Notes: generated by a model not told the origin, from the sequence alone. A stretch of 64,000 nucleotides of DNA from Hermetia illucens (GCF_905115235.1 NC_051852.1:140974027-141038026), one strand, 5' to 3'; shown: positions 1 through 12,590, counted from the first letter of the stretch. Numbers and translations: made by a program.

Positions 1-780
1 ATTCCTGATGAAACTCGTGTAGACTTGGGACCAGTCAATGATTGTGATAGAGCAACTGATACTTGTTAGTACAAAGTGGTCCAAAATAAAGTAATCCAAT
101 GTTCTGCTCCCAGGGCAGAGGTGAAGTAGCGCCTGATGAGTTGCCTCTGCCCTGGACGAAACCGTTAGTCATCTGTCTTTTTACTTTGTGCGATGAATCT
201 TTTGTTGAATCAGTCGAGTGTCTAAATGCCAGAACATTTGTGCAGGAGGCATTTCATGACCAGGAAAGCGATGGCGAAATTCACACTGTGTCAAAATCAC
301 AGAATTTCCGTAAAAAAGTAGATGCATCATTTCGCGCTCTTGAGGAGTAACATATAGCGTTCCATGGTTTTCTAACACAAATTTTAATTATTTTTACTTT
401 ACAAACGTCACAAATATACTGATGTTCGACAGAGATCCCGTATACCCACAATTTGTTTTTAATATTTTCTTGGTCGCCCAACTAGTCTGACCATATGTTT
501 TGTCAGTACTTGAAACACCTGTATGTAAAGAATAGAAAGTCGTACATGAACGAGCAAATTTATTATGAAAGAAGAGACAATTCTAAATATAAACTTCAGC
601 ATTTTATTCAAAATGATCGCCGCCTTTTGAAATACAAAGTTGCAAACGCTCAGGCCATTGCTCTATCGTCAGACATATGATTTCAATCGGAAAATTAGAG
701 GGTAATTATCTCACTTATTCCAAATGTGATTGTCAAATGGATTTCAAATTAGGGCTGCTTGAAGTCCAATCTTCCTTTCG
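1..780. other. No gene recognised
   Basis: Short open frames occur on both strands but none carries a motif I recognise, and base use is that of AT-rich intergenic or intronic DNA. It may be part of an upstream intron of the TAB2-like gene, whose first visible exon starts at 4011. Confidence 0.4.
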
Positions 781-3300
781 AATAAAGGGCGGCACATTGT
801 CTTCTAACCACTGGTAGGTCACTTTCGCGGAATGCCCCAGAATCCTGTTGGGAGATCCAATTGATACCGGCAAACAGAGTATCGTTCAAAGGTTCTACAA
901 CCACCACCTTTGAACTTTTTCAGAGGCTTCGCCAGATGATCGAGCGCACACCCTATCATTTTGGTAATTTAGCAAATGGAGTAATGCATTCAGCGCTGCG
1001 CCGGATGTCATGCTCATGCCGTCGGTAATACCCAGACACACAGTTCTTTGCAGTATGGCTAGTTTATAGCGAAAAATCTGTTGTTTTACCTTAACCCACC
1101 ACACTTTGAATGCATTAGCAAACATTGACCTAATGAGTCCCCATGTCGAGGCAAAGGTCCACCTACCAGCCCCCATAAGCTCTGACAGCTCGTTTTATCT
1201 TTACCCCTGCATGTTTGTTCCAAAGAAGCCTCCTGTCTAGAATAACTCCGAGATATTTCGCTTCTTCGGACAGTTGAAGAGTTGTACCCCTCATCTCTGC
1301 AATAAGACACCAACTGCCAATCAAATCAATGGCGTTTTGTGTATTTCTACACACCGTTCCGAGATCTCGACCAACAACTAGCACAGCCACATCATCCGCT
1401 TAAGCTTGAGCGTGTATTGGCAGATTTCCCAGTTCGCATAGTAGTGAGTCGATCAACATACTCCACAAAAGTGACGAAACCAAAAGATGAAGCGCAAAGG
1501 CACAGGACTTACTTTTCATTCAGTGGGTGCGATTTTAACGCCTCCGCGCGAATGTGACGCTCAATCGGTCTCTCCAGACATTTCAGCGAAAATGATGTTA
1601 AGCTGATTTGTCTGAAGTCCTTTGGATTTGAATAGTCATATTTCCCAGGCTTTGGTATGAAGACTACCTTAACTTTCTGTCAAGAGGAAGGCACGTAGCC
1701 CACATCAAGACATCCTCCAAAAATATTTCTTTCTTATCACTGAACATATGCCATTAATGCCAGGTGCTTTGAAGTATTCAAAGGATAGTATAGCAGCTCT
1801 CGCCTTTTCATTGGTAACAACCGCTCTCGCAGTGTCCAATTCTCCTGTATAGACTCAATTCTGGAGTTCGTGAAAGTATCATCTGATTTTCTAAGTAAGT
1901 CCAATTTGGCCGACTCATCCTTATTAAGGACTCTGCACAGCTTGGAAATCTTCCTCCTCGTTTTACCGCATTGGCTTCGGGAAATGGGACAAGCCTCTTC
2001 AAAGCACTCTAAAAGTGTGCAATTTAGAGCTTCCAATTGATCTTCTTCAAAGGAGTTCTTAGTTACCTAGGAAGCTCCACTTTGTCGCCAAGAAGTTCAT
2101 TCAACTTTGTCCAATCCGTTTTCCAGGTATTCCGTCTTTGTAATAAAGACTGTTCGTCTGCAATAGTCAGACTAAATTCTAAGTAACGGTGGTCCGAGAG
2201 TGAGACATCATCTAGCACTCGCCAGTCTATTATCAACTCTAACAACTTTGAGGTGCAAATTGTTAGGTTGATTATTCCACTTCTTCTTATCCCCATGAAC
2301 GTAGGGGCGCACCGTACAGTCGCGGTCATCAGACCAGTTGAAGTGATAAAATCAAAAGCTTCTCTGCTGGAGGAGTGCTTTTGCTACTGGCCCAACAAAT
2401 ATGTTGAGCGTTCACACGTTCACATCACAAACTATTAAGAATTCAAGGCACTTGATTCTGCATACACTACCAGATCCCTTAGTTCTTGCGCCGACAGAGG
2501 ACACAAAGAATCATAGTGTATGTATGTTAAGTAAGCAGAAGCAACTATGACGTTTCTCCTCTTGCCATTAACCTGGTATTGTAAGTTGACCGCAATAAGG
2601 TCCTGGGAACAGAACTGTCCCAGCATGCTTGCCTCTAACAATTTTGTTATCAGCACGCCGCTTTCTTGCGTTCGGTTTCTCTAGATATCGTCACACTAGG
2701 TAGTGTAGCAACACCGTTGTCGTCGCCCTCCCAGATTTTTGATGTCCGGGCTGCATGGATATGTTTCCACATACCATAATTAGATCAGTTGCGTTCAAAT
2801 CACCAGCTTTCCTTTTTTCCGCTTTTCCTGACAGAGGCGGAGGAGAGGCAAGTTTGTGGTCCCTTCTTCTTTACGGCTAAAGTTTCCCTCTGCCGAGCTT
2901 TCCTCTCCCGCTTTTTGGAAGGGTTAGGCAATAGTGTCAGCGACAGTTTGGTCATAGTCAGATTCCCAGTTCTTTCCATTAAGCGAGTTGTTGTACTATC
3001 CTTTCTGTCTAGACATAGACTTCGGGGTTTTCCACTGAAGTAGAGAGTGGAGAGTGACGTCTACGTTTTTGGATATTCTTAGTGTTGAAGTAAACGACCA
3101 CACAAACTACCAGCTCCCCCGCTACGACAGGGTGGTGTCCTAAGGGGCTCTCTGACTACGAGCAAAATCTGGCCACCCACGTTTCCGTCGGACAACAACA
3201 TCTCCAGTCTCTCTGTATAATTCGGCTTAATCAGCGCATAAATCTGATTCGCAGTCTTGCCTGCTTTGTGAAGGCATGACATTGGCCACGCGCACATGAT
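780..3300 (-). mobile_element. LOA-like LINE, degraded copy
   Basis: A decayed non-LTR retrotransposon read right to left. Its pieces match, in order, the long LINE at 31.9-36.3 kb: an ORF1-like basic stretch (about 3297-2700), an APE-type endonuclease (about 2656-2063, with CAPTFMGIRRS and DWRVLDDVSLSDHRYLEF), the linker before the reverse transcriptase (2036-1737), a reverse transcriptase remnant with VVFIPKPGKYDYSNP, and the thumb region (1390-895, WTFASTWGL and LQRTVCLGIT). Large internal deletions remove most of the polymerase core, and frames change several times, so it cannot encode a working protein. The family was assigned by comparison within this window; LOA is the best guess because the longer copy has a C-terminal RNase H domain. 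Confidence 0.75.
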
Positions 3301-3529
3301 AATGATTCCACTGCATTGTGGCTACTATTCAATGCGGCGACCGTCGCAATGTAGAGCTGTGTTCGGAAAATGGTAACATTGCTTTCTCCACGGTTTTTAA
3401 ATTTCGTAACGTAGTGACGAAATATATGGCCAGACTAGGTAATTCCGATCTAAATCGATCAGTGGAACCTCATCTCTGATAATGTAAACTGGAAAGAAAG
3501 GTTATCAAACTGATCTTTTCAGGATAATT

Positions 3530-3720
3530 TCCGATTTTTTAAGGTTTTGTGTCTGTCTACCTCTCTGTCTATCACACCCGATTTGCTCGGAAACGGCTGA
3601 ACCGATTGTCCTGAAATTTTCGGGTTATGAATCCGGCCAACTTGAAAAATGTAGTTCGAAAAATGTAGTTGCGCCAAAATTCAAAATTAAAGTGTTTAGA
3701 TATTTTCCTCATCTGGATTT
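3530..3720 (+). repeat. GACA repeat, fragment
   Basis: It starts with TTTTTTAAGGTTTTGTGT, has a GTCTGTCTACC/CTGTCTATC tract and then CGGCTGAACCGATTGTCC, the same order as the fuller copy at 53.92 kb. The hairpin seen next to AAGGTTTTGTGT in other copies is missing. It lies in the presumed TAB2-like intron just before the exon at 4011. Confidence 0.65.
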
Positions 3721-4010
3721 TTTGTGTACGTCATTATTAAGGTGTTAGTTAGTTTTTTCTTTAAAAAAAATAGGATTTTGAAATGTCTACAGTGGCCTAA
3801 CACCTTAAGCTACAAATTTTCGTTGTCCCTACTATTCAGTTTCTGATCATAACCTGGGTTTCAATTTGGTCGATACTTCGAGAACAACCAGCAATTGCAG
3901 TTGAAATTACATTTCACCACGCTCCAATTTTATGCACTTATTTACTCCCTAGATGATATCAACTTGATTACTAAATGAATTTAATTATTTTCCATCTTTT
4001 ATATTTCTAG

Positions 4011-7000
4011 CTCAAGATGAAATCATTCGAAGACAACAGGCTCGTAAAAGTAAATTATCGAATGAGGTGAAAAATAAACGGCAACAACTGGAGGAAATGA
4101 ATAAAGAAATTAACATATTACAATCACCGATGTCGCCGAATGTGTGTGATCAATTAGATCGTGAAATTGAAATTTTACGCTATGATTGTGAAAGACTTTG
4201 TCAAGAAATTAATAGTCGAAATGGAAATGCAGGTATGTATGGGGTAGAAAATGAAAGTTCAGCACTACTACTAGCGCAAGCTAGTAGAGTGTTCTTGGAA
4301 TACTTTTGTATAATAGTTTGAATTTTCTATGTAGCTATTGGGTTGAGTCATAAGTTTTTTTTAATCATTTACTCTTTTACGTGTTTCATGTATAAACTTA
4401 GTGAAGTTTCTCTCTTAGTGAAGCTGGATCACTTTCTGGCAGGTTTGTCAGCGCTAGTGGCCAGTATGGCTGAAATGAGGGCGACGCTGGATGCTCACCA
4501 TTCGAGCGCCAGGTCGTGAGTTCGCTCGCGGCGAAAAAGCCACTAAATGTACGATCCCGTGTAAATTCGCGCCTACCTCAAAAAACTAGATCCACGGGGG
4601 GTTCTCGCGACGGCCACCCAGAACGCAGCGCCACGTCGCCCAACAATTTATGACCCTATCAGCAGGCGCAGTTATCTCGTAGATACTGGTGCGGGGATTT
4701 CCGTTTTTCCCGTACCCCTGCACCATCGACTATTTCCTCAATTGTTAAAACTGGCGGCAGCAAACTCCTTCCGAATTAACAGATAGGACGTTTTCGTGGT
4801 GATTCATCCTGTCAGCTTCCCCATACTAGGGGCAGACTTCTTATCCCACTATGGGTTGCTGGTGGACTTGCAAAACAAGTCTCTTATAGATCCCACGACC
4901 AACCTTAATTCGTCGGGCCAAATGGCATCTCACCCAAGTAACAATCTTTCGATACTTTTAGAGGACATTACCGACTCTCGTTTTCGGGCACTCCTCCAAA
5001 AGTTCAGCCAAATTACTACCGAGTGTAGTCTCTCTAAACCAGTGAAGCACAATGTGCAGCACCACATTAACCCTACTGGTTCCCCTATCTTCTTGAAGGT
5101 GCGTCCCCTACTACTCCAGAAGCTGGCTATTGCAAGGAAAGAGTTTGAACAACTTATGCAACAGGGTATCTGCAGACCCTCGGACAGCTGTTGGTCTTCC
5201 CCACTCCATATGTTCCCTAAGCCAAATGGCGAATGACGCCCCTGTGGGGATTACAGAAGGCTAAACTCGCGGACTGTTCCAGAGCGATATCCTATTCCAC
5301 TCATCCACGACTTTGCGCATCATCTCGCAAACTGCCGCATCTTTTCGACCTTGGATTTAACCAATGCCTACCACCAAATCCCTGTAGCTCCAGAAGACAT
5401 TCCAAAGACGGCAATATGCACACTCTTTTGACTCTTCAAGTTCACACGGATGACTTTCGGGTTGCGCAATGCGGCGCAAACCTTTCAAAGGTTCATCCTC
5501 TCGGTCCTGCAAAACCTCGACTTCTGTTTCATATATTTGGAGGATGTTTTGATCGCTTCCCCAGAGTCTGAGCACTTAGTCCATCTCGAGTGCATTTTTC
5601 AACGTCTCAACGGTTTAGTCCTAAACGTTGAGAAATGCAAGTTCCTCCAGGCACAGGTGAGATTCCTTGGCCACTTCATTTCCCCTGACGGAATACAGCC
5701 CGACCCAGCCAAGGTCTTCTATCGTCGTTTCCTGCCCAAGGCCGCCCAACACCAGTCCGTGGCAGCCTTTGAGCTTCTTCTCCAGACAGTTAAACCCCGC
5801 TTAACGAAACTACAGCACTTACGATTGAGAACTGCTCGCCGCGTATTTGAGCATTAAGTACTTCCGCTTCTCCCTTGAAGGCAGGCCATTCACAGTGTTC
5901 ACGGACCATAAGCCTCTCACATATGCTTTGAAACAAAAGCTCGACAAAGCGTCCTCTCATTAGCTTCGACACCTGAGCTTTATAAGCTAGTTAACCTATG
6001 ACACACAGCATGTGTCCGGCAAGGACAACATAGTTGCTGACGATTTGTCACGTGTCTCCGAGGTTAACATCCCCGCATCACTCGACTTCTCGCATCAGAA
6101 CGTCAAATCGGTTAGTCACCGAAAAATACTTCTGGCCCTCCATGAATAAGGACATCAACTCCTGGGCCGGAGAGTTCTTCGCATGCCAAAACTGTAAGGT
6201 CACCAGGCATGTATGAAAAGAAATGGGCTCATTTCCCCGCACTACCAACCATACACCTGGATATTGAAGGACCTTTGCGACACTCGCACGGTTACAGGTA
6301 TTGTGTTACAATCATCGACAGGTTTACGCGGTGGTCTGAGGCAATACCTCTGAAGGACATTACGGCGCAATCTTGTGCCGAAGTCCTCTGTCGAGAGTGG
6401 ATCCCTCGCTTTGGAGTCCCTGCAGTGGTCATCACTGACCAGGGAATGCAATTTGAGTCCACCCTTTTCTCTGAATTAGGCAAACTCCTGGGATTCAAAT
6501 GCCAGCGAACTACGGCTTACCACCCGCAATCCAATGAGATGATGGCACCGGATGCTGAAAGCCGCCATTATGGCTCGCGATGATCCGTCCTGGACTCAGG
6601 TCTTTCTTCTCGTCCTACTCGGCCTACGAACAACCCGCCGAGAGGAGTTTGCTGCCAGCCCCGCGGAGCTGGTCTACGGGGAGAACCCAAGACTCCCAAG
6701 TGATCCGATCTTCGACAAGAGATCGAGTCTCACAGATTCAGGATTGCTGCGCCTGCTGAAAGACAACCTTCGCCACATGAAAATCACACCTCCCACACGA
6801 CACTCGTCCGCACGTGCCTGCGCGCCCAAGGAGCTGGACACGTGCACGCACGTCCTGGTCAGCGGATGCTGTCCGGAAGCCGCTGCAGCCTCCATACAAA
6901 GGCCCGTACCGTGTTCTCGAGCACGGAGAGCATTTCTTCCAGCTCGAGATCGGGGGACAGAAAAAGGCTGTCTTCTTACCCAGGCTGAAGCCCGTTTGCG

Positions 7001-8381
7001 CCCCAAATCAACGTCGCGTTTGCTTCGTCTTATGATGGGGAACACAATTCCGAAGTCAGTCGCTGAGACCCTGGGGGTGGAGTGATGTGGCACAGCGGGG
7101 TTAATAGAAAAAGGCTGTCTACAGCCTTCGATTGATCGATGGTGGCGGTGTTCTCCGTGGCGGAGCAGGACATGATTTAAAAAATGATGGATTTCGAAAA
7201 AATGAATTGAGTTTAATGTCAGTTGTTTTAAATAAGAAAGTTAAAGAAAAGTTTAGTTCATCTTGTATAACAAATTCATTTACATTTTTTCTTAAATGAA
7301 AATAAAGTTATATGAAGACGAAAGAACTCTGGAAGAGAGAAAGCTCAACTCTTATCAAAAATTACTACCACTGACAATTTTATTACATTTGTGGATTGGA
7401 AAATTAGAATGATAATGCAATAATCGATGTGAGCTTACTACTCAAAGCTTGTCATCAACCTACCCTTTAATTGCCACGGCAATGAAACTATAGTCCCAAT
7501 AGCAATAAAATACGAAAATAGAAAAAACCTATGACTCAACCATAAAGAAACACTTTCAATGACCAATAAAATTGTCTCACCTTTAAACGTAACTTCTCAC
7601 ATTTTTCATAAGTATTAATTGTTAATTCTTTTCAGGTGTTTCTTTCGAGAGAGTTATTGAAAATATGTATAGCGGTCAACCATCTGGAATACCAGCACGG
7701 CAGAGGCCACCTCCAATACCGCCAGCACTATCACGATTTCGATCGCGGCAGTCACCATACTATAGCACACCATCAGCCGAACCGTCGAATGTCATTCAAA
7801 ATCCCTACCAGCGATCACAATCATATCCTCTTCAGGCCGGTGCAATTCCTCCAAACCATGGCGGCTACGATCAAGCCGACTACACGAATGCAAACTATAT
7901 AGATGACAATGGACCGCCATGGATTTGCAGCATGTGTACATTCCAAAACTATCCCTTATTAAATAAGTGTGAAGGATGCGATAATGTTAGAATAATTCCT
8001 GGTACTGTACAAATAGTTCCGTCATCGTCTGCATTGCCTGTCGGTTCATTGCTGCCACGTTTACCTAATCCTAATAATAATAATAATACTTCTCCTGCGC
8101 TTGCTGCTTCTGGGGCAGCTGCAAATACGATTGTGACGCCGCCAATGCAACCAGTTGTTTCTACTCACCATACACCTCTGACTAGCAATAATTTTGTGAA
8201 TAACAATAGCGCGACTAGTAATCATAATCATTTACACAACTTAGGGTACTTGCCGGCTAATGTGCATAGTAATAATAGTCCCATTGTTCAGAATAATAAT
8301 AATTCTGGACGTTCACCTAATATGCATCAGTTAGTTGCTTATCCAGCTGTGATGAATCCAAACTTTATGATTCCACAATAA
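4011..8381 (+). CDS. Tab2: TAB2/3-like TAK1-binding adaptor, 3' part (two exons)
   Basis: C-terminal part of a TAB2/TAB3-type adaptor. In known members this cytoplasmic protein links polyubiquitin to the TAK1 kinase in IMD/JNK or NF-kB signalling. Exon 4011-4232 follows TTTCTAG and ends at the donor GTATGT; exon 7636-8381 follows TTTTCAG. The first leaves one base and the second supplies two (GGT, Gly), so they join in frame. The first exon is a coiled coil rich in E, K, Q and R ([19 protein letters not shown] and onward); the second has the NZF finger and a stop at 8379-8381. Coiled coil before NZF is the TAB2/3 order. The N-terminal CUE domain must lie upstream of the window. The intron carries a Ty3/Gypsy fossil. 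Identity rests on domain order and the finger. Confidence 0.85.
4440..7150 (+). mobile_element. Ty3/Gypsy LTR retrotransposon fossil (pol region)
   Basis: Old remnant inside the TAB2-like intron, in the same direction as the gene. Recognisable parts in order are a retropepsin-like protease (about 4660-4880), reverse transcriptase (about 5100-5720), a vestige of RNase H (about 5840-6000) and integrase (about 6030-6600) with its C-terminal region to about 7085. I did not find convincing long terminal repeats or a gag. It is clearly broken at many points and has no intact gene, consistent with an ancient insertion. Confidence 0.75.
7150..7635. other. Intron, AT-rich, no feature
   Basis: The remaining intron sequence between the Ty3/Gypsy fossil and the acceptor of the last TAB2-like exon. 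Its end is a pyrimidine-rich TTAATTCTTTTCAG acceptor; no other element is recognised. Confidence 0.5.
7636..8381 (+). CDS. Tab2: TAB2-like last exon: NZF finger and Asn-rich tail
   Basis: Coding from the split Gly codon through [20 protein letters not shown] to the stop. The NZF (RanBP2-type) zinc finger at about 7919-7990 reads [20 protein letters not shown], with spacing C-x2-C-x10-C-x2-C. The Thr-Phe after the second Cys is the ubiquitin-contact pair of ubiquitin-binding NZFs, and in TAB2/3 this domain prefers K63-linked chains. About 128 residues follow the finger, rich in Asn, Ser and Pro with short (AAT)n-coded Asn runs. In vertebrate TAB2/3 the finger lies almost at the C-terminus, so this tail is an extension here. 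A Pro/Tyr/Ser-rich linker precedes the finger. Confidence 0.85.
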
Positions 8382-9251
8382 CTTAGGATAAGCTCATGAA
8401 GCAGGTTGAAAAATGCTGATAAAATCTCCTCAAACCTTTGGGAAATCATAATAAACGAGAATACAAACTAGCTGATTCGAAAAACGGGTCTTCCAAGCCT
8501 TCATCACAAAAGAATAGTTGAAAAATCCTCATCCAGCCTGAACGTCGATTTCTCTTTTGATCAGAATGTTAGTTCAATTATTTTATCCACAACGAGGTTT
8601 CTCCTAACCGACAAACCGTTCAAAACCCTGCGATATGCCTTCGTATTTAATCTTTATGAAATTTCTTAATAGATAGAAACGATAGTATAAAATTTAGATC
8701 AAATTAGTTTTATGTTACGGATAGCTTTTGAGCGATTAGATATCCTAATCGCACGTAAAATTATTTATTATAAAACCATTTACATAAGCTTTGGATGTTC
8801 TCGTCTGTTCCATCCATTCGTTAAAATTTATCTTCAGTTCGAAAAAAACCGCTGCTTATTATTTGATTTCTTAATTTCATGAACCCGGAAAGATCGTTAC
8901 TGCAAGAATGCAAGTATAATACCACTATCTTCAGTTTAAGACTGTTTTTACTACTTCTATACAATTTTATCTTTTTCTATTTGATTTGTTTAAGATGCTT
9001 AAAATCCCACGCGCTAACCTTGAAGCTCCAGATCGGGTTTATTCTAAAAATTAGTATTCTAAGTGAAAAGAAAGTATTGCATTAAATTTTTCAAACCAAC
9101 GACGAGACTTTTCTAGAGAATATATACATATATATATAAATTATATTAATGATCGCAAATAAAGTCGAAAATATCTCCTTGAAACACCAAAACAACTAAC
9201 AAAGATGGCATGTATTTTTATATGTATCTCCTAGACATTGGAAAAATAATA
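8382..9251 (+). promoter_or_regulatory. Tab2: TAB2-like 3' UTR with poly(A) signals
   Basis: AT-rich sequence follows the TAA stop. Canonical AATAAA hexamers occur at 9158-9163 and 9246-9251, either of which could end the transcript. A short (TA)n stretch lies near 9121-9148. No further gene is recognised before the transposon nest that starts at 9541. Confidence 0.55.
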
Positions 9252-9540
9252 AAGTATGAAACATATTTTTTAAAGTTTTAGAAAATTAACTGTGTGGTTT
9301 TTATTTTTTTGTGTACTAAACATTCGCATACATTTGCTCTGCCTATTACGGACATAAGCTGCATATGCTTATCGAATACTTATTTTGTCCTTTCTTTATA
9401 TTCTTTTTATGATGCTGAATCGTCCATCAACAACGCAGACACGATAGTAACCAGTAGAGAAGATATCCATATACATTTGTCTCCAGGTGAAAATAGTAAG
9501 TAAATGTTCTATTTATGTTTTAAACCTGTTTTTACAATAC

Positions 9541-9575
9541 ATAGTATAGCCATAAGTTCTGTCAGTTGATACGCC
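9541..9575. repeat. Left terminal inverted repeat of DD37D transposon
   Basis: The stretch TATAGCCATAAGTTCTGTCA, preceded by CATAG, is the inverted complement of the sequence at 13550-13575 (CTGACAGAATTTATGGCTAT). About 26 of 30 bases agree. The right-hand partner lies just after the transposase remnant, so the pair brackets about 4 kb that also includes a whole LINE region. Confidence 0.65.
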
Positions 9576-9599
9576 GAAACTGGACAAAAAGTTTTACGT

Positions 9600-9680
9600 A
9601 GGACTGTGACAACGCGCTTGCTTATTGCGCGCTAGGTGCTGAGTTCGATCTCTCTACGCGTCGTTTCACACTTTTTTTCC
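9600..9680 (+). other. tRNA-like / SINE-like patch
   Basis: GAGTTCGATCTC resembles an RNA polymerase III B box and follows a GC-rich stretch (CAACGCGCTTGCTTATTGCG). I cannot fold it into a full cloverleaf and see no clear A box, so it is at most a fragment of a tRNA-derived sequence. Confidence 0.25.
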
Positions 9681-9800
9681 GCTAATAACCTATATGTATA
9701 CTGAATCTATACTGATTGTACGTAATTTCAATTCAACTTCATATTACCAACGATAAACTATTGTTACTGTGTGTGTTTAACACCCATTTTCAAATTTATT

Positions 9801-10715
9801 ATGGCAACTTCCTCGCCGATTTATGGTACTCAAATTCAAATTTTTAGACTGAATGGGTACTGTGGTGCGACCTTCCACGCCAAATGTTTGGGTATCCCCT
9901 CTGCGTTTATAGATATTCGTGCAAAATTTTCACCAAACGTTACCTATCGTTGTAACGTCTGTTGTGGTACCACGCTATCTGATGCAATTCCGCTGCTGCA
10001 TCAACACACAGCGTCGATTCAACATGCCGTTTCAAAATCGCCGACAATTTTGCCCCCACAAGCTGCTGCTTCATCGAGCACCAGCGTAGCCTCGGCTCCT
10101 GAGATGCCGCTGACCGGCTCTGCTTATACCTCGCCCGCGATTGCAGCCAACAATACTGGCGCCATAGCTAAGTCGCCCCGGTCGACTAATTCTCTGCCTC
10201 TATCTGTCACGCACTATTCCAGTGCGACTATAAAAGATTGTATCAACCCGACAACGTCCGCTAGCCAACTGAAAAATCGTCCTCCATCCGAGGCACATGT
10301 TCCCTACTCAGCATCGGATGCGCTACGCACTTCTGGCGATTGCCCTATTGTCGCTGCATTAGCGCCACCACACGCTTCCCCCTGTGTATCATCGACGCCC
10401 GCCACCGCTGAACCGCAGGCCTCATGTCGCCCGAGCGGCCCCCAATCGAACGTCACCTCGCCGTCGAAACAGCTGTTAATGTCAAGGCTAGCGTACTCCA
10501 CCACGTCCGACGAAATTCTGGCCTATATCAGAAGCAAAACCAACTCAACTTTGTCACCTCTTTCATGTGTGAAGCTGACGAAGGATGGCTCTTCAGTCCG
10601 GGTGATAGCTTCCTTCAAAGTGACATATCCCCACGACTTCGATGCTATCATCCAATCTTCCTTTTGGCCTCAGGGGGTCTTCGTCAAGCCTTATCAGAGG
10701 ACTAAGCTTCATTAA
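9801..10715 (+). CDS. LINE ORF1 with PHD-like zinc finger (CR1-like)
   Basis: Open frame of 304 residues starting at the ATG of MATSSPIYGT; the open frame extends upstream without an ATG. Near the N-terminus, GYCGATFHAKCLGIP and YRCNVCCG give the Cys/His spacing of a PHD-like finger, as in ORF1 of CR1-group LINEs. A long Ser/Thr/Pro/Ala-rich linker follows, then a C-terminal domain ending VFVKPYQRTKLH. The product would be an RNA-binding particle protein for retrotransposition. The frame is intact although the downstream ORF2 is broken. It is followed within about 25 bp by ORF2, as expected for a LINE. Confidence 0.7.
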   Translation: MATSSPIYGTQIQIFRLNGYCGATFHAKCLGIPSAFIDIRAKFSPNVTYRCNVCCGTTLSDAIPLLHQHTASIQHAVSKSPTILPPQAAASSSTSVASAPEMPLTGSAYTSPAIAANNTGAIAKSPRSTNSLPLSVTHYSSATIKDCINPTTSASQLKNRPPSEAHVPYSASDALRTSGDCPIVAALAPPHASPCVSSTPATAEPQASCRPSGPQSNVTSPSKQLLMSRLAYSTTSDEILAYIRSKTNSTLSPLSCVKLTKDGSSVRVIASFKVTYPHDFDAIIQSSFWPQGVFVKPYQRTKLH

Positions 10716-10738
10716 AATTTCCGGCCCGCCCGCCTGCC

Positions 10739-12590
10739 TTGCCAAACTTGAATGATTCCGACAACTATATACTCTTTTATCAAAATGTAAGGGATCTAAG
10801 GACCAAGTTGTCCGATTTCAAACTGTCTGCCTTAGCATTCCAACATCATGTCAGCTGCATTTCTGAAACCTGGCTGGATGACAATATTTTAGATTCTGAG
10901 CTCCTCGAAGGTTACTCGTGTCTTTCGTTGTGACAGAGACTGCACTGCGGTTGGCAAAACAACTGGCGGAGGAATCCTAATAGCTGTTAAGTCCCCTCTC
11001 CGCGCCGAAATCATCTTTTCCTCCTCCTCCTCCTCCTCCTACGATTCTGTCACCATACGTGTCTTTCCGCCAAACTCATGTCCCTTTATCATATCGTGTG
11101 TATATTTTCCCTGCCTAAACCAGCCTCTTCGACAGATTATCAGAGGTCCTAATCGTTTTGTTTTCCTCACTTCCTTTCATCCTCTGTGGCGACTTTAATC
11201 TTCCTATGCTCTCCTGGCCTTCCCTTCCTCTATCCACTTTCATGTACACCTGAAGCGTCCTCCAGTTTAACCTTCCTAGAAACCACTTTGATCGCACTCT
11301 TGACCTTGTCCTCTCTAACCTTCTTGTGCGTTGTATTTCCCAATCACTTCATGCTCCGTCTTACGTTGCCCTGACGCCCATCATCCTGCTCTCGAGTTCG
11401 ATGTTCACATATTCCGACTCCAGTCTCCTGCCGCTCGCAAGTCTACCATGTTCAACTTTCGTAAGGCGAACTTCGAAGGTCTGAACTCAGCCCTGGCGTC
11501 AATCAACTGGGCCCCCTCCTCTCTCCATTTACGTGTGACCAAGTACTCAACACTTTCTATACCAATTTATATGATCTTCCTTGTTACGTTCCCTCCTCTC
11601 CTAAGTGCTTGCGCTCTTACTCCATATGGTTCACCACTGAAGTTCACAAAAAACTACGTCAAAACCAAACTGCGAGAAAGAAGTTCCTATCTTCTAGGAA
11701 CGATGCTGATTTAGTTTTTTCAAATCTCTACGTTCCTCGATCAAATCCTTAATACGTAAGTCTAGAAACGAATATTTGACCAGTGTGGAAGACTCACTAA
11801 AGCGCGGAAACCTGAAACCTTTCTGGTCCCACATTCGTAACTCCCACTGCCCTGCCCAGTTATCCCCTCCGTCCATTAAATTCTCTGGCTTCTCAACTAA
11901 CTCCCCCCAACTATTTTGTGATTTACTCTGCCGCTACTTTTCGTCAGTCTATATTCCCCCTCCTGGATGTAGCCTGCTCCGCCTCGCCCACCATTCCTCT
12001 TCTTACCCCTATCCCTGTCGAATACCTCATTGGCAAACTTGATGCAAATGTCGGACCTGGCTTCGATGGTCTTTCAAACCTCCTTTTGCTCAAAACTGGT
12101 AAGTATGTCGCCAAATGTGTAAATTCACGGCAAAAAGTGCATATCATTTACACTGACTTCGCTAAAGCCTTCGACACTATAAATCACAAGATACTTATAT
12201 CCAAACTCTCGTCTCTAAACGTTCCCATACCACTTGTTTTGTGGCTTGTCTCTTATCTTTCCAACCGATCCTGCCGCGTCTCTGTTGACGGCTGTACCTC
12301 CCGCTCCTTCTCCCCCTCCTCTGGCGTCCCAGAGGGTACTATTCTGGGTCCTTTGTTATTTTTATTTTTTATTAACGACCTTCCTCCCCTCCTTACTTGC
12401 TCTATGCAGACGACCTTAAGTTGTTTTCCGCGATATCGTCGCCTATGTACTGTGTTTCCCTTCAATCTAACCTGGACCCTCTGGTTCGCTGGTTTAGCGC
12501 TAAACGTCAGAAAGTGTCACTTCATTTGCTACTCCCTAAAATTCTCACCCGCTTCTTTCTCCTACTTTCGAAACAGCTGCTGTGGTTGAC
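10739..12590 (+). mobile_element. CR1-like LINE ORF2 remnant (endonuclease and RT)
   Basis: It opens with an APE-endonuclease start (YILFYQNVRDLRTKLSDF, then CISETWLDDNILDSELLEGY). The reverse transcriptase follows in about 11918-12450, with IIYTDFAKAFDTINHKIL, SGVPEGTILGPLL and LYADDLKLFSAI. Frames change several times between blocks. The sequence stops soon after the YADD block, so the thumb and 3' UTR are missing. That is odd because LINEs are usually truncated at the 5' end. Beyond about 12590 it runs straight into a DNA-transposon transposase. Confidence 0.75.

Noticed and set aside
4440-4560. tRNA-like patch with GAGTTCGCTCGCGG
   Set aside because: There is no A box at the right distance and no cloverleaf. 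It lies at the edge of the Ty3/Gypsy fossil and may belong to it.
6674-7093. Open frame of 139 codons on the minus strand
   Set aside because: It lies over the integrase end of the Ty3/Gypsy fossil, is GC-rich like that strand's coding sequence, and has no motif of its own.
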